NCBI RefSeq assembly: GCF_003063625.1
Contig: NZ_CP026605.1
Coordinates: 62,001-126,000 of the forward strand
Direction: 5' to 3'
Source of the DNA: Saccharobesus litoralis
GTDB taxonomy: Bacteria > Pseudomonadota > Gammaproteobacteria > Enterobacterales > Alteromonadaceae
Length of the DNA: 64,000 nt
How positions within the stretch are numbered: the stretch's first letter is position 1; each line of letters begins with the position of its first letter. Positions 1 to 9,913 of the stretch are shown piece by piece. The notes beneath the pieces were generated by a model that worked only from the letters and a program-made list of their open reading frames with translations, was not told where the DNA came from and did no database searches. Made by a program: the position numbers and the translations under genes.

Positions 1-1
1 A

Positions 2-658
2 TTGTCTAGCCCAGATGGTGATCAAGGTTATCCGGGCAATGCCTTAATTCAGGTAAACTACTTACTCAATGATCAAAATGAATTAGTTATTGATTACCAA
101 GCGATAAGCGATAAAGCCACACCCATGAATTTAACTCAACACAGCTATTTTAATTTAGCTGGACAAGGCGATATTTTGAGCCATGAGTTACAGATCAACG
201 CCAGTCACATCACCCCTGTGGATGACACGCTGATCCCAACTGGCGAATTAACCAGCGTAACGCAAACTCCGTTTGATTTTCGTAGCGCTAAAACCATAGG
301 TCAAGATATTAACCTTGCTGACCAACAGCTAAAATACGGCTTAGGTTATGATCATAACTTTGTATTAGATAAATTAGCCAAGCATGCGCTTGAACTAGCG
401 GCACGCGTTACCGAACCGACATCAGGCCGCGTGTTAGAGATCTTTACCCAAGAGCCTGCAATCCAGTTTTATTCAGGTAACTTTTTAGATGGCAGCGCAA
501 AAGGCCAAGGCCGTGTTTATCAGCATCGCAATGGCTTTTGTTTAGAGCCACAACACTTCCCTGATTCACCGAATAAGGCGCATTTCCCAAGCACCATCTT
601 AAATCCAGGTGAAACCTACAATACCCGAATGGTTTATCGTTTTTCGACTCTAAATTAA
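2..658 (+). CDS. galM: Aldose 1-epimerase (galactose mutarotase), 3' part only
   Basis: This is the C-terminal 218 residues of a mutarotase, which interconverts alpha and beta anomers of galactose, glucose or arabinose. Family members are about 340-380 residues, so the first third lies outside the window. The stretch NLTQHSYFNL carries the catalytic histidine, and FCLEPQHFPD near the C-terminus carries the catalytic glutamate. Both are intact, so the gene is cut by the window edge rather than broken. A rho-independent terminator follows 50 bp downstream. The neighbours are galactan and arabinan hydrolases, which fits a role in feeding released monosaccharides into catabolism. Confidence 0.93.
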   Translation: MSSPDGDQGYPGNALIQVNYLLNDQNELVIDYQAISDKATPMNLTQHSYFNLAGQGDILSHELQINASHITPVDDTLIPTGELTSVTQTPFDFRSAKTIGQDINLADQQLKYGLGYDHNFVLDKLAKHALELAARVTEPTSGRVLEIFTQEPAIQFYSGNFLDGSAKGQGRVYQHRNGFCLEPQHFPDSPNKAHFPSTILNPGETYNTRMVYRFSTLN

Positions 659-707
659 TCGATTTTACTCAATCAGTACCCGTCGTGAAGACCTTTGTCG
701 TTAATTT

Positions 708-733
708 AACGCGCCAAACACGGCGCGTTTTTT
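708..733 (+). terminator. Rho-independent terminator after galM
   Basis: Stem AACGCGCC / GGCGCGTT with a 6-nt loop (aaacac), followed directly by a run of six T. It lies 50 bp after the mutarotase stop codon. Confidence 0.85.
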
Positions 734-753
734 GTTACCTAGTCAGTAACAAC

Positions 754-906
754 CTAGTACTTATTCCAGAAAGAAATGATCAGTTGAATTCTTTGTAGGT
801 CGAAGCTGCTGCTTCGTCAAAACCTTAAAATACGACGCGAGCGTCGAACCTACAAAAATAGCTAGCCTTGTTTCAACTAATCAAAATTAAATGGAAAAGG
901 TACTAG
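754..906. repeat. MITE-like element E2, copy 1 (153 bp)
   Basis: The ends are inverted: the left end begins CTAGTACTTATTCCAG and the right end, read on the other strand, begins CTAGTACCTTTTCCAT. About 20 bp further in, the arms share GATCAGTTGAA / GATTAGTTGAA. The interior holds the palindromic GTAGGTCGAAGCTGC...GCGTCGAACCTAC. Other copies lie near 19.2, 21.4, 22.7, 27.4 and 45.6 kb. No coding potential is seen. Confidence 0.75.
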
Positions 907-952
907 ATCGAGTTAACGACTAATTATTATTTATCAACTAATCAATTAAATG

Positions 953-1173
953 TAGTCAAAGCGATCAGGTTTTAGTGGCAGGTTTCTGGTTCCAGACGAA
1001 ACCTAAGTACCTACATCCATGTAGGCAAAGCCGTCAAGCTTCGAGACCCCATGAGCATATGCTCTATTATGTGATTGGGGTTGCCTAAAGGGACTTAGGT
1101 AGTAGGACGACGCAGGAGCCAAAGTCGAGAGTAAGCGCTGACAATGAACCATAAGACCTGAGCGAGAAGACTA
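953..1173 (+). repeat. Element E1, enlarged copy (221 bp)
   Basis: It begins TAGTCAAAGCGATCAGG and ends GAGCGAGAAGACTA, as in the 129-bp E1 copies near 18.8, 58.2 and 60.2 kb. Two extra segments of about 50 bp sit inside it. One of them (AGGTTTCTGGTTCCAGACG...) is itself found elsewhere, near 18.9 and 60.5 kb. Unlike the other copies it is not flanked by TA on both sides. The GH97 start codon lies 16 bp beyond its end, so the element may supply part of that promoter region. Confidence 0.75.
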
Positions 1174-1188
1174 AAGCTGGAAGACAAT

Positions 1189-3126
1189 ATGACACGCATT
1201 CTCTGGACAATACTCTGTAGCCTAATGCTTAATGCTTGCTTGTTTGATCAACAACACGAGCTGGAAATAAACAGTCCCAATGGTCAACTTTCCGTCATCG
1301 TTAATAACTCAGCGCAAGGGCTGACTTATCAAGTTCAACGGCAAGGCAAACCTGTGTTAGAACCATCAAAACTTGGGATTGTTTTTGAAGATAGAGCCTT
1401 TGCGCAAAACCTAAACATTGTCAGTAAAAGTAAAATCAGTGCCGTTAATCAGCAATACACCCTGTATGCCGGTAAACAAAGCCAAGTCGACTATCAAGCC
1501 AATCAGCAAACGCTAACTGTCGAGAATCAGCAAAAACAGCAACTAACTATTATTTTCAACGTTGCCGACGACGGTGTTGCGTTTAGATACCGTGTAGAAG
1601 GTGCCAACCAAACCGTAAAATTTAAAAGTGAGCTAACTAGCTTTAATTTTGATCAAACGACTTTAGGCTGGCTACAACCCTTAGCTCAAGCGCAATCAGG
1701 CTGGGGGAATACTAACCCGTCATATGAAGAACACTATCAAATGGCAATCAAGTTAGACACGCCTTCTCCCACAGGTGCGGGGTGGGTTTTTCCGGCATTA
1801 TTTAATAGCAAAATGCAAACCCAAGAAACTTGGCTAGCCATTACCGAAGCCGACGTTAGCAGCCAATTCCATGCTTCGCATTTAAGCCATGTGGCGACTA
1901 ACGGCGAGTACGTTTTATCGCCGCCAACCCCGCATGAGGTTTTTACTAACAGCAGCCATTTAGCTCAAGGTCCTTTGCCTTTATTATCACCTTGGCGCGT
2001 GATCGCACTCGGTAGCCTTGAAACGCTAGTTAATTCAACTTTAGGTACCGATTTAGCCGCCCCTCAAATTGCAATGGACACGCAATTTATTCAACCAGGC
2101 GTGGCTTCATGGAGTTGGGGTTTGTTAAAAGACGATTTTACTCGTTTTGATGTGCAAAAAGATTTTATTGATCACGCCGCCGATATGGGCTGGCAATATA
2201 CTTTAGTTGATGCCGACTGGGACCGACGCATTGGCCACCACAATATAGCCAAACTCGCACAATATGCACAAAATAAGAATGTAGGTTTATTTGTTTGGTA
2301 TAACTCATCAGGCAATTGGAATACCACCAGCTATTCGCCAAAAGGGGCGTTGTTGACTAGTGAGCAACGCAATCGGGAATTTGCGATGTTAAAAAATCTC
2401 GGGATTAAAGGCGTTAAAATCGACTTTTTTGCTGGCGACGGCCAATCCATGATGGCCTATTATCACGCAATTTTACAGGACGCGGCTAAACATCAGTTGC
2501 TAGTTAATTTTCACGGGGCAACCTTGCCGCGCGGCTGGCAGCGCACCTATCCCCATTTATTAACCGTAGAAGCGGTTAAAGGTTTTGAAATGATCACCTT
2601 TTTCCAAGATGCCGCAGATAAAGAAGCCAGCCATAGCGCGGTACTGCCCTTTACTCGTAACTTGTTTGATCCTATGGACTTTACTCCAACCACCTTTAAC
2701 GATATTCCGGGTATAGAGCGTAAAACCAGCAACGCATTACAATTAGCCCAAGCCGTTTTATTCACTTCGGGTTTACAGCATATCGTTGAAACACCGCAAG
2801 GTATGCAAAACGTACCAAGTCAAATCAAACAAGCACTCAGCCATTTACCGGCTAACTGGGATGAATCGCGTTTTATAACCGGCTACCCAGGTAAGCACGT
2901 AGTGATAGCCAGACGCGCAGCCGATACTTGGTATATTGCCGGAATCAACGGAGAAAACACCAGCAAAGCATTAACCCTAGATTTAAGCTTTATACAAGAT
3001 CAATCCTTACAAAGTTTCACCAGCGACGGCAGCCAACGTGGTTTTAGTTTTAAAACCATAAACGCCAGCGATAGTACTAACATCAATATGATGGCAAACG
3101 ATGGCTTTTTGTTGATATCACAATAA
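1189..3126 (+). CDS. GH97 family glycoside hydrolase (retaining-type, probable alpha-galactosidase-like), lipoprotein
   Basis: 645 residues with a lipoprotein signal (MLNAC, Cys17). Residues about 25-290 form the N-terminal GH97 beta-sandwich, and about 300-560 the (beta/alpha)8 barrel, with GVASWSWGLLKDD and LVDADWD as typical strands. GVKIDFF places Asp412 where retaining GH97 members carry their nucleophile; inverting SusB-type enzymes use glutamates elsewhere. HGATLPRGWQRTYP follows. Retaining GH97 members characterised so far act on alpha-galactosides or beta-L-arabinopyranosides. With a galactan/arabinan locus next door, an alpha-galactosidase-like activity is more likely than alpha-glucosidase, but substrate is inference. 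SD-like GGAAG precedes the ATG. Confidence 0.88.
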   Translation: MTRILWTILCSLMLNACLFDQQHELEINSPNGQLSVIVNNSAQGLTYQVQRQGKPVLEPSKLGIVFEDRAFAQNLNIVSKSKISAVNQQYTLYAGKQSQVDYQANQQTLTVENQQKQQLTIIFNVADDGVAFRYRVEGANQTVKFKSELTSFNFDQTTLGWLQPLAQAQSGWGNTNPSYEEHYQMAIKLDTPSPTGAGWVFPALFNSKMQTQETWLAITEADVSSQFHASHLSHVATNGEYVLSPPTPHEVFTNSSHLAQGPLPLLSPWRVIALGSLETLVNSTLGTDLAAPQIAMDTQFIQPGVASWSWGLLKDDFTRFDVQKDFIDHAADMGWQYTLVDADWDRRIGHHNIAKLAQYAQNKNVGLFVWYNSSGNWNTTSYSPKGALLTSEQRNREFAMLKNLGIKGVKIDFFAGDGQSMMAYYHAILQDAAKHQLLVNFHGATLPRGWQRTYPHLLTVEAVKGFEMITFFQDAADKEASHSAVLPFTRNLFDPMDFTPTTFNDIPGIERKTSNALQLAQAVLFTSGLQHIVETPQGMQNVPSQIKQALSHLPANWDESRFITGYPGKHVVIARRAADTWYIAGINGENTSKALTLDLSFIQDQSLQSFTSDGSQRGFSFKTINASDSTNINMMANDGFLLISQ

Positions 3127-3164
3127 ATAGAATGGTCGAAATTAATTTAGATAGTTTATGAATT

Positions 3165-3183
3165 GGTGGGGGTGAACCCCACC
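3165..3183. terminator. Hairpin after the GH97 gene
   Basis: A GGTGGGG / CCCCACC stem with a short GTGAA loop. The same hairpin recurs downstream of the next gene (4819-4835). No T-run follows, so termination is uncertain; it may protect 3' mRNA ends. Confidence 0.45.
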
Positions 3184-3382
3184 CTTCTACATTTATCCAC
3201 GGCGCAAACCCATTAATACTACTTAACATCTACAAAAAAGCCTTTTAACCTTTTTTATACATTTACCTTGATCTAAATAGTATTACGATAGTAGTATATA
3301 AATCTCTTTTGGCGATATTAGCCATTGAGAATAAAAACTCACACGCAGTACTTAATAAAAATGGCAAAATAAGGGCTTACTT

Positions 3383-4801
3383 ATGCGCAAAGCATTAAAC
3401 AAAATGGCAGGTTTAGCCTGCGGCTTATTAGCAGCCTCTCTTAGTCTTCACACTTGGGCGATCGGTAATGGCGTTTATACCATCACCTCAAAACACAGTG
3501 GCAAAATGGTAGAAGTCGGTGGAGCATCGGCTGACGATGGCGCTAATGTTAATCAATGGTCAGGCAACGGCCACGACACCCAAAAATGGCTGATCACAGG
3601 TACAGGCAACGGCTATTACTCACTGATTAATTTAAGTAGTGGTAAAGCCATGGAAGTTTACAATTTCGACACCAACGATGGTGGCAATATCACTCAATGG
3701 GAATATTGGGGCGGCAATACTCAGCAATGGTCAATTACCGATCGCGGTAACGGCTATTACAGCTTTATTAATCGCCATAGCGGCAAATCATTAGATTTAT
3801 TGGGTTTTGATACCAATGATGGTGCCAATATTGGCCAATGGTCTTACTGGGGAGCTGACGCACAGCTTTGGTCATTACAGCAAGTCGGCAGCATTGAATC
3901 AGCCCCTTGGGATCCATCCACAACCAATGGTGCAACAAGTCACTGGCCATTAACCGGCAGTATTGTTACCCATGATCCAACAATTGGTTACGACAATAAC
4001 CTGTGGTGGATCTTTCAAACCGGACCAGGTATTTACGGTAAATGGTCAACTGACGGTATCGCGTGGAACGACGCTGCACCCATTTTTCCAAGCCCGTTAA
4101 GCTGGTGGACTGACTATGTGCCGGGCAATACCAATAATGATGTTTGGGCGCCTGATCTTAAACGCTATAATGGTCGCGCTTGGCTGTACTATTCAATTTC
4201 AACGTTTGGTTCGCGTGTTTCCGCCATAGGGTTAACATCGGCCTCAAGCGTAGGGGCTGGCGATTGGCGCGATGACGGCTTAGTGGTGAACACAACTAAC
4301 GCCGATGATCACAATGCCATCGATCCTGACTTAATTGTCGATAAAGATGGCGCACCTTGGTTAACCTATGGTTCTTGGAATTCAGGCATTAAGGTTAAGC
4401 GTATTAATCCTATTACCATGAAACCGTATGGTCCATTATATTCAATTGCCGCGCGCTCGGGTGGGATTGAAGCGCCAACCATTATTTATCGTCAAGGCTA
4501 CTATTACTTATTCACCTCGATTGGTAAATGCTGTAACGGCGCTGATAGCACCTATCAAATTATGTATGGTCGTGCCACGGATATTCGTGGGCCTTACTTA
4601 GATAAAAATGGCAACGACTTATTGCATGGCGGCGGTGAAATACTCGATAGCGGTAACAGTGATTGGGCAGGCCCAGGCGGACAAGACATTCTGAATACAG
4701 ATGTGATTGCTCGTCATATGTACGATAAAAACAACAACGGCACACCGGTATTGTTTATTAGTACATTGAATTGGGATGCTAATGGTTGGCCACGTTATTA
4801 A
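3383..4801 (+). CDS. Secreted CBM13 (ricin-type lectin) - GH43 endo-1,5-alpha-L-arabinanase
   Basis: 472 residues. The signal peptide ends near residue 26. Residues about 30-168 are a ricin-type beta-trefoil (CBM13), with three repeats of the form GNGYYSxxNxxSGK...NDGxNIxQW. Residues about 185-472 are a GH43 five-bladed propeller. Probable catalytic residues are Asp199 in VTHDPT, Asp315 in NAIDPDL and Glu364 in GGIEAPTI, all intact. The C-terminus FISTLNWDANGWPRY is typical of GH43 arabinanases. It would cut the arabinan side chains of rhamnogalacturonan I, next to the galactan genes. A 256-bp upstream gap probably holds its own promoter. Confidence 0.92.
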   Translation: MRKALNKMAGLACGLLAASLSLHTWAIGNGVYTITSKHSGKMVEVGGASADDGANVNQWSGNGHDTQKWLITGTGNGYYSLINLSSGKAMEVYNFDTNDGGNITQWEYWGGNTQQWSITDRGNGYYSFINRHSGKSLDLLGFDTNDGANIGQWSYWGADAQLWSLQQVGSIESAPWDPSTTNGATSHWPLTGSIVTHDPTIGYDNNLWWIFQTGPGIYGKWSTDGIAWNDAAPIFPSPLSWWTDYVPGNTNNDVWAPDLKRYNGRAWLYYSISTFGSRVSAIGLTSASSVGAGDWRDDGLVVNTTNADDHNAIDPDLIVDKDGAPWLTYGSWNSGIKVKRINPITMKPYGPLYSIAARSGGIEAPTIIYRQGYYYLFTSIGKCCNGADSTYQIMYGRATDIRGPYLDKNGNDLLHGGGEILDSGNSDWAGPGGQDILNTDVIARHMYDKNNNGTPVLFISTLNWDANGWPRY

Positions 4802-4818
4802 TAAATATTAAAATTTTA

Positions 4819-4835
4819 GTGGGGGTGAACCCCAC
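4819..4835. terminator. Hairpin between the convergent GH43 and LacI genes
   Basis: GTGGGG / CCCCAC stem around GTGAA. It is nearly identical to the hairpin at 3165-3183 and sits 18 bp after the GH43 stop and 19 bp before the end of the opposing LacI gene. It could serve both strands. Confidence 0.5.
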
Positions 4836-4853
4836 CCTTGTAACAACCATAAT

Positions 4854-5855
4854 TTAAACTTGGGCAACTGATGCGCGTTCGACTAAATCGGCAACAAATA
4901 AATGGGTTTGTTTAGAATGCTTAGGTTCGTTTTTAGCTAAAGATAAAGACAAATCCACCGCATATTTAGCCATTTCTTCAACCGGATAATGCATGGTAGT
5001 CAGTTTAGGTAGGCAAGCTTTAGCAATGGGTAAATCATCAAAGCCGATCACTGATACTTGATCTGGCACTTTAATGCCGGCTTCCGTTAAAGCATGCACC
5101 GCACCTATGGCCATTAAATCATTAAACGCCACAATCGCCGAAAAAGGCTTACCAGAATCTATCAGTTGTTTAGTTGCTTCATACCCGCCATCAATATTGG
5201 CCGTTGATTCAATCACAAGATCATTATCAATTTCTATACCGCGCACATACAAAGCTTGTTTAACCCCGAGTACCCGCGCACTCGGATCACCATTTTGATA
5301 AATACTGCTGACAATCGCAAAATCCTTGTGGCCTTTGTCCATAAGGTAATTAGCCGATTTCTGCGCACCTGAGCTATTGTCAAACCAAACACAACGTTCA
5401 GATACTTCTGAAATAAAGCGATTGATTAAAACCAAGCCGGGAATGTCGCGACACAATTGGATCAACTTTTCTTCATCTGAATATTCGCTGTGTAAAATAA
5501 TCGATTTGCAGCCTTGGTTGCGCAACGATTCAATCGCTTTTAACTCAGTTGAGGTTTCATAAGACGAGTTACACATTAATAAGTTGTAGCCTTGCTCGCG
5601 AGCAGCTTCCTCTGCACCTGCGGCTAGCAAACCAAAAAAAGCCATGGATATTTTAGGCGTAACCAAGCCAATAACTTGGGTGTCGGTCGTGATGTTATTG
5701 GGTGAGTCATTATGTAATTTATAGCCAAGTTCTTTTATAACCCGAGTCACACGGGCACGACATTGCTCGCCGACTTTTCCTTGACCATTCACAACCCTTG
5801 ATACAGTAGCCGTTGAAACGCCCGCTACTTTGGCTACATCTTTAATTGTTGGCAC
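4854..5855 (-). CDS. LacI/GalR family transcriptional regulator
   Basis: 333 residues. The N-terminal 50 residues are a canonical LacI helix-turn-helix (PTIKDVAKVAGVSTATVSRV). The rest is a type I periplasmic-binding-protein-like sensor domain, with VSVIGFDDLPIAK near residue 275 as the usual ligand-pocket signature. It is the last gene of the minus-strand run that begins with the TonB receptor at 16.1 kb, 45 bp after the MFS gene, so it most likely controls this galactan block in response to a sugar. A candidate operator, GGGTAA-N5-TTACCC, lies upstream of the TonB receptor, with a close match upstream of GH53. The pairing of regulator and site is inference. Confidence 0.93.
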   Translation of the reverse strand: MPTIKDVAKVAGVSTATVSRVVNGQGKVGEQCRARVTRVIKELGYKLHNDSPNNITTDTQVIGLVTPKISMAFFGLLAAGAEEAAREQGYNLLMCNSSYETSTELKAIESLRNQGCKSIILHSEYSDEEKLIQLCRDIPGLVLINRFISEVSERCVWFDNSSGAQKSANYLMDKGHKDFAIVSSIYQNGDPSARVLGVKQALYVRGIEIDNDLVIESTANIDGGYEATKQLIDSGKPFSAIVAFNDLMAIGAVHALTEAGIKVPDQVSVIGFDDLPIAKACLPKLTTMHYPVEEMAKYAVDLSLSLAKNEPKHSKQTHLFVADLVERASVAQV

Positions 5856-5900
5856 AATAACACCTGTAAAACTCGTTTAACTATAAAAACACGGTTAGCG

Positions 5901-7223
5901 TTAAGCTTTTTTTAATTGTACTAAAAAATACAAAGGGATAGCACTAAATATCACGCTACCCGCAGCCAATATCACGCGCATCAACCACAAAGCATCGGTT
6001 GACTGTTCAATGCCATTGGCGGCATCAAAACCAATGCTATTCAAGGTTAACCCAGACACTAAAAACGCAAACACCGCAGACACCTGTAAAATAAAATGTT
6101 GCCGGCTAGCAATAAAAGCTTCTATTTTTTGTTGGGTTTTTGCTTTGTGCTCAATACAAATATCCGCTAGCAAAGCTGGAATAACGGCAGATACTGCCGT
6201 CCAAATCCATACGCCTAATAATGCATCAAGCACTAACCAGTTTTGATTACCTGGCGCATAAATAAACCATTTACTCGCGCCACCAACAATACTAATCACA
6301 TAAATGGCGCGCAGGCAGGCTAATTTTCCAAAGCGTTTTACACAATGGATGACAATTGGGATCGAGATAAGCCCTAATATGGCATAGGCGCTCGACAATA
6401 CGCCTTTCCAAAAAGCGCCTTGGCCGATATCGCCATTATCAACAAAATAGACCAGAATATAAAAATCAAAACTGATACAAAAACCAATCAAACCACACTG
6501 AATAAACAACAAAATCAATAAAATGATCAATCGCTTATGCAAGCTTGGCGACAATTGGGGGGTATTGATTTTTTGCGGTTCGGTTTGCTTGGCATGGCAA
6601 GGTTTTAATAACAGATCATCACTTAATATTGCGGCTACCGTAGCTAAACCACCAATTAAGCCAATTGACGTTAGCCACCCCACCCACTGCATGCCCATAT
6701 GTATATCAGCAAATAAACTTAGCTGAGCCATAGGGAACAACCAAAAGTAAATAATAGAACCTAGCTTTTCAAAAATACTGGTAAAGCCCATTACATGGGT
6801 GGCGTTTTGCGCACTGTCGGCCAAGTTGTAAGCAATGCTACGTATGTAAATGGTTAAATAGGTGGCGCAAAGACTAAACACAACAGACACCACGAGTAGA
6901 TAAATGAGTTTTGCATTTAACGACCAAGCCACCGGCACTGTCCATAACAAACCAAAGCTCAGGGCGGCTCCCCAACCAAAGGCTAATATACCCAGCCTAT
7001 TACTGATACCCGCTTGCCCTAACCGCATTATGTTTAAACCTATGCGCGGACTAAGCAAAGCGGAAATAAGAATAGGCAGGGTTAATATTATGCCTAGATA
7101 AAAGGGATCGACGCCCAATATCATTTGATAATACGGGATCGCTAACGCGCCAATGCCATGGCCGACAAAAAACAGGGCAAAAAAACCACTGCCTATTGCT
7201 ATTTTGTGCCGTAAATTAACCAT
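5901..7223 (-). CDS. MFS / GPH-type sugar symporter
   Basis: 440 residues with about 12 hydrophobic helices and no signal peptide: an inner-membrane secondary transporter of the major facilitator superfamily. Style and context (FFALFFVGHGIGALAIPYY near the N-terminus) resemble glycoside-pentoside-hexuronide symporters. It lies between a GH5-like enzyme (27 bp upstream) and the LacI regulator (45 bp downstream). A role in importing galactose, arabinose or short galacto-oligosaccharides made in the periplasm is inferred. Subfamily is uncertain. Confidence 0.82.
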   Translation of the reverse strand: MVNLRHKIAIGSGFFALFFVGHGIGALAIPYYQMILGVDPFYLGIILTLPILISALLSPRIGLNIMRLGQAGISNRLGILAFGWGAALSFGLLWTVPVAWSLNAKLIYLLVVSVVFSLCATYLTIYIRSIAYNLADSAQNATHVMGFTSIFEKLGSIIYFWLFPMAQLSLFADIHMGMQWVGWLTSIGLIGGLATVAAILSDDLLLKPCHAKQTEPQKINTPQLSPSLHKRLIILLILLFIQCGLIGFCISFDFYILVYFVDNGDIGQGAFWKGVLSSAYAILGLISIPIVIHCVKRFGKLACLRAIYVISIVGGASKWFIYAPGNQNWLVLDALLGVWIWTAVSAVIPALLADICIEHKAKTQQKIEAFIASRQHFILQVSAVFAFLVSGLTLNSIGFDAANGIEQSTDALWLMRVILAAGSVIFSAIPLYFLVQLKKA

Positions 7224-7250
7224 GTTCGATCCCGCTCTTATCGCTACAGG

Positions 7251-9839
7251 TTACTTTTTGTATAAAGTGATTTGCTCTATCTCAATACCATGCCATTTAT
7301 CACGTTGATTTTTGGCGTACTTATCAATAGAAAAACCAATTTGCAAACCTTGGCTATAACGCATATCACTCGCGGCTAGCTTATTTTTTTCCGGAGTCAG
7401 TTGGCGTTCAGCAGGCATAAACATAGGATAAGATTTAGTCAGCATAGAAGTCACCGGCTTTAAACTAGGCAATGGGATCAGTTTGTATTGCCATTGATTA
7501 GTGACTGAAAACTCTGTGCCAAACGCGATACCGTCTTTATCTAATACGCCAAAATGCACATGTTCTTGCGCACCATGCCCTTTGATTTTAACAAGCAAAT
7601 GGTCATAACCTTTTAAATCACGCCCCGCTAAGCTATTGTCTTCTGCATATGCAAAACGCGCTAACCAATTGGCATTGTCAGCTTTTAACGCATCCATACC
7701 TAACTGCAGAACAACCGATTGACCCGACTCAGTAAATTTATGTGTCCATTTAGAATGGCCTTTTTTAGGATAAATTTTCACGTCCCAGTCTGAACTCGGA
7801 TCAAGTAACGCAATCGGCGTACCGCTAGCTTGTAAGCGACTTTGCCAAAAATCTTGCTTGGCAACAAAATCCCATTGATTCGGGTTGCCTGTAGCATGGC
7901 CAGGAAAAGTGATTTGTTGATCAAACTGATTAATCACAATGCCATATTGCAAAATACCGGTACGCGTCCAATCTTTAGGTAGGGTAAAGCTAAACTGGTT
8001 GCCTGGCTTTTTATCCATTGCAAACACCGCAAACTTGGCATCTTCTTTATAGCGCACATACAAATCGGCAGATAAATCCGCTCCACTGGCGTCACCAGTT
8101 TGAAAAGTAAAAGTGACCTCATCAGTTAAGTTAAAAGCCCGTTGCGCTTGGTGCCAAACCGCTAACGGCTTGTCTTGCTTAACGTTGGCTGGCAATAAAA
8201 AGGTATTATCAATTTTAGCTATTTGCGCTTGAGAAACCGCTTGGCTCGACAATAAGTAAATACCTGGCTCAACTGCAAATTGACCACGCTCAACTTTTTG
8301 CGCAGCATTCAATTGTACTGATTGCCCTTGTGACGCTTGATTTAATGGCGTTAGCCAAAAGTCATTGCCTAAATCCACTAAATCTAAGGTAAATTGGCGC
8401 TTCGCGGCATAAAGGCGACGTACCTCTCGTTTTAAACTACCGGTGCGATAAGCATCGTCTCGTTTTAATACATCAGGGTAGACTTCAAGACGCCATTGGC
8501 CGCTAGCTAACTTATCTAAAAAGTAAGCACCTGTGCCTGCATATTGCACTATGGGTGAACTGCCGGTTCCCGCCACTTGAGTTAAACGCCGTGGCGATTT
8601 GGGTTTGGCACTCGTCGAGTTAGAATAAATAAACCTGTTGGTATGATTATAAATTGCCAAATCCTTATGGTAATTAATACTAAAGTTACCAAATTGATTA
8701 TTGGCCGGATAACTATCTTGCTGATAATTCAAAGGTAATTCACGAAAGGCATAGCCAGCAATCATTAAACCTAAAGCTTTTTTCGGCGTATAAAGTAGGT
8801 TCATGTAGTGCGTATTATATTCGGCATTGCTGTGCGCCGTAATAGCCGGATCATAAGCAAACTGCGTCGCCCACTGAAAACCTGCACTACGAAAACTGCG
8901 CGCCATGGCCGGATACATAACCGAGCGGCTCGAGTCAGCTGCATCAAATTCGTAAATCATTTTGGCTTTGTCTTGGCAAGCGTCAATGTTAGCAAACGGG
9001 TTATGATAGTGAGCTACATTAGGCAAAACATTGGTATTGAGTCGTGTATTTTTAATTAAACCCGTTGGATACCATTGAAACGCAATACCATCTAATTTAG
9101 CGCTGCACACCGCCTTGGCAAAGTCTTGCCAGTCTCCTTGCTCAGAGATGTTGTAAAACAATGGCTGTTTAACCCCAATATCTTTTAAGGTATCAATTAG
9201 CGTATTTAAATAAGGTGTTGTCGCTTGCGCGTCTAAATGCTTGGGTTCATTAAATAATTCAAATGCCAAAATATTAGGATCATCCATTAACTTAACGCCC
9301 GTATAGCGGTTTTTATGCTGGACGAATTGGCGTAAATAATTTTGCGTTTCTGTAATGGCTTGCGCTTCGGCATTCATACCACTTTTGCTGTATTTGTTAG
9401 CATAGCCTTGTGTTGGCTGATCAGGCTCTGGGTAGCCATTGCCCCACCAAGCAATTGGGGTAATGATGGATTTAATGTTGTGCTGCGCTAAGCGCATCAT
9501 TAAATAATCAAACAATTCCATGTGTTCATTATTAAGCAGGTTACCGTCTTGATCGCTGATCTCTCGATCCCACACATGGACTCGGTAGGAGTCCAAGCCC
9601 AAGCGAGCGATATGATCAACATCCATATCTATCGCTTGTTTGGCATCTACACCTAAACGTTTGGCAGCACGATAGCCAAAAGCAAATGGCGTGTTGTAAT
9701 TAACTCCGAGCCTCGCCATGGCTTGGCCATTTGCTTCGTATATAACTCCTTGTTTTACTGTGGTTTGCGCCACCGCAATGGAATTGATACTGGCAACCAA
9801 AGCTAAAGTTGCCGCTGTGTGCTTAATTAAGGTTTTCAT
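7251..9839 (-). CDS. Large GH5-like (clan GH-A) glycoside hydrolase with C-terminal beta domains
   Basis: 862 residues. A signal peptide ends near residue 25. Residues about 35-400 form a clan GH-A TIM barrel. The probable acid/base is Glu198 in AFELFNEPKH at the end of strand 4, and the probable nucleophile is Glu297 in MIYEFDAAD at strand 7. Residues about 400-560 look like beta-sandwich repeats. About 670-862 resemble a jelly-roll carbohydrate-binding or CIA30-like domain. I cannot assign the GH family or subfamily with confidence; the barrel is cellulase-like and the length is well above a plain GH5. Position between binding protein and symporter in the galactan operon suggests it attacks galactan or arabinogalactan fragments. 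An SD (GAGAAG) precedes the ATG. Confidence 0.78.
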   Translation of the reverse strand: MKTLIKHTAATLALVASINSIAVAQTTVKQGVIYEANGQAMARLGVNYNTPFAFGYRAAKRLGVDAKQAIDMDVDHIARLGLDSYRVHVWDREISDQDGNLLNNEHMELFDYLMMRLAQHNIKSIITPIAWWGNGYPEPDQPTQGYANKYSKSGMNAEAQAITETQNYLRQFVQHKNRYTGVKLMDDPNILAFELFNEPKHLDAQATTPYLNTLIDTLKDIGVKQPLFYNISEQGDWQDFAKAVCSAKLDGIAFQWYPTGLIKNTRLNTNVLPNVAHYHNPFANIDACQDKAKMIYEFDAADSSRSVMYPAMARSFRSAGFQWATQFAYDPAITAHSNAEYNTHYMNLLYTPKKALGLMIAGYAFRELPLNYQQDSYPANNQFGNFSINYHKDLAIYNHTNRFIYSNSTSAKPKSPRRLTQVAGTGSSPIVQYAGTGAYFLDKLASGQWRLEVYPDVLKRDDAYRTGSLKREVRRLYAAKRQFTLDLVDLGNDFWLTPLNQASQGQSVQLNAAQKVERGQFAVEPGIYLLSSQAVSQAQIAKIDNTFLLPANVKQDKPLAVWHQAQRAFNLTDEVTFTFQTGDASGADLSADLYVRYKEDAKFAVFAMDKKPGNQFSFTLPKDWTRTGILQYGIVINQFDQQITFPGHATGNPNQWDFVAKQDFWQSRLQASGTPIALLDPSSDWDVKIYPKKGHSKWTHKFTESGQSVVLQLGMDALKADNANWLARFAYAEDNSLAGRDLKGYDHLLVKIKGHGAQEHVHFGVLDKDGIAFGTEFSVTNQWQYKLIPLPSLKPVTSMLTKSYPMFMPAERQLTPEKNKLAASDMRYSQGLQIGFSIDKYAKNQRDKWHGIEIEQITLYKK

Positions 9840-9913
9840 GATTTCTTCTCTAATATTTTAAAAAATTGCCATCCTTGGCAAATTGCAGACACAACTATTA
9901 GTACACGCCGTAG

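Noticed and set aside
953-1173. E1 considered as an integron attC site
   Set aside because: The ends are TATAGTC/GACTATA, without the GTTRRRY and RYYYAAC core sites; no integrase gene is present.
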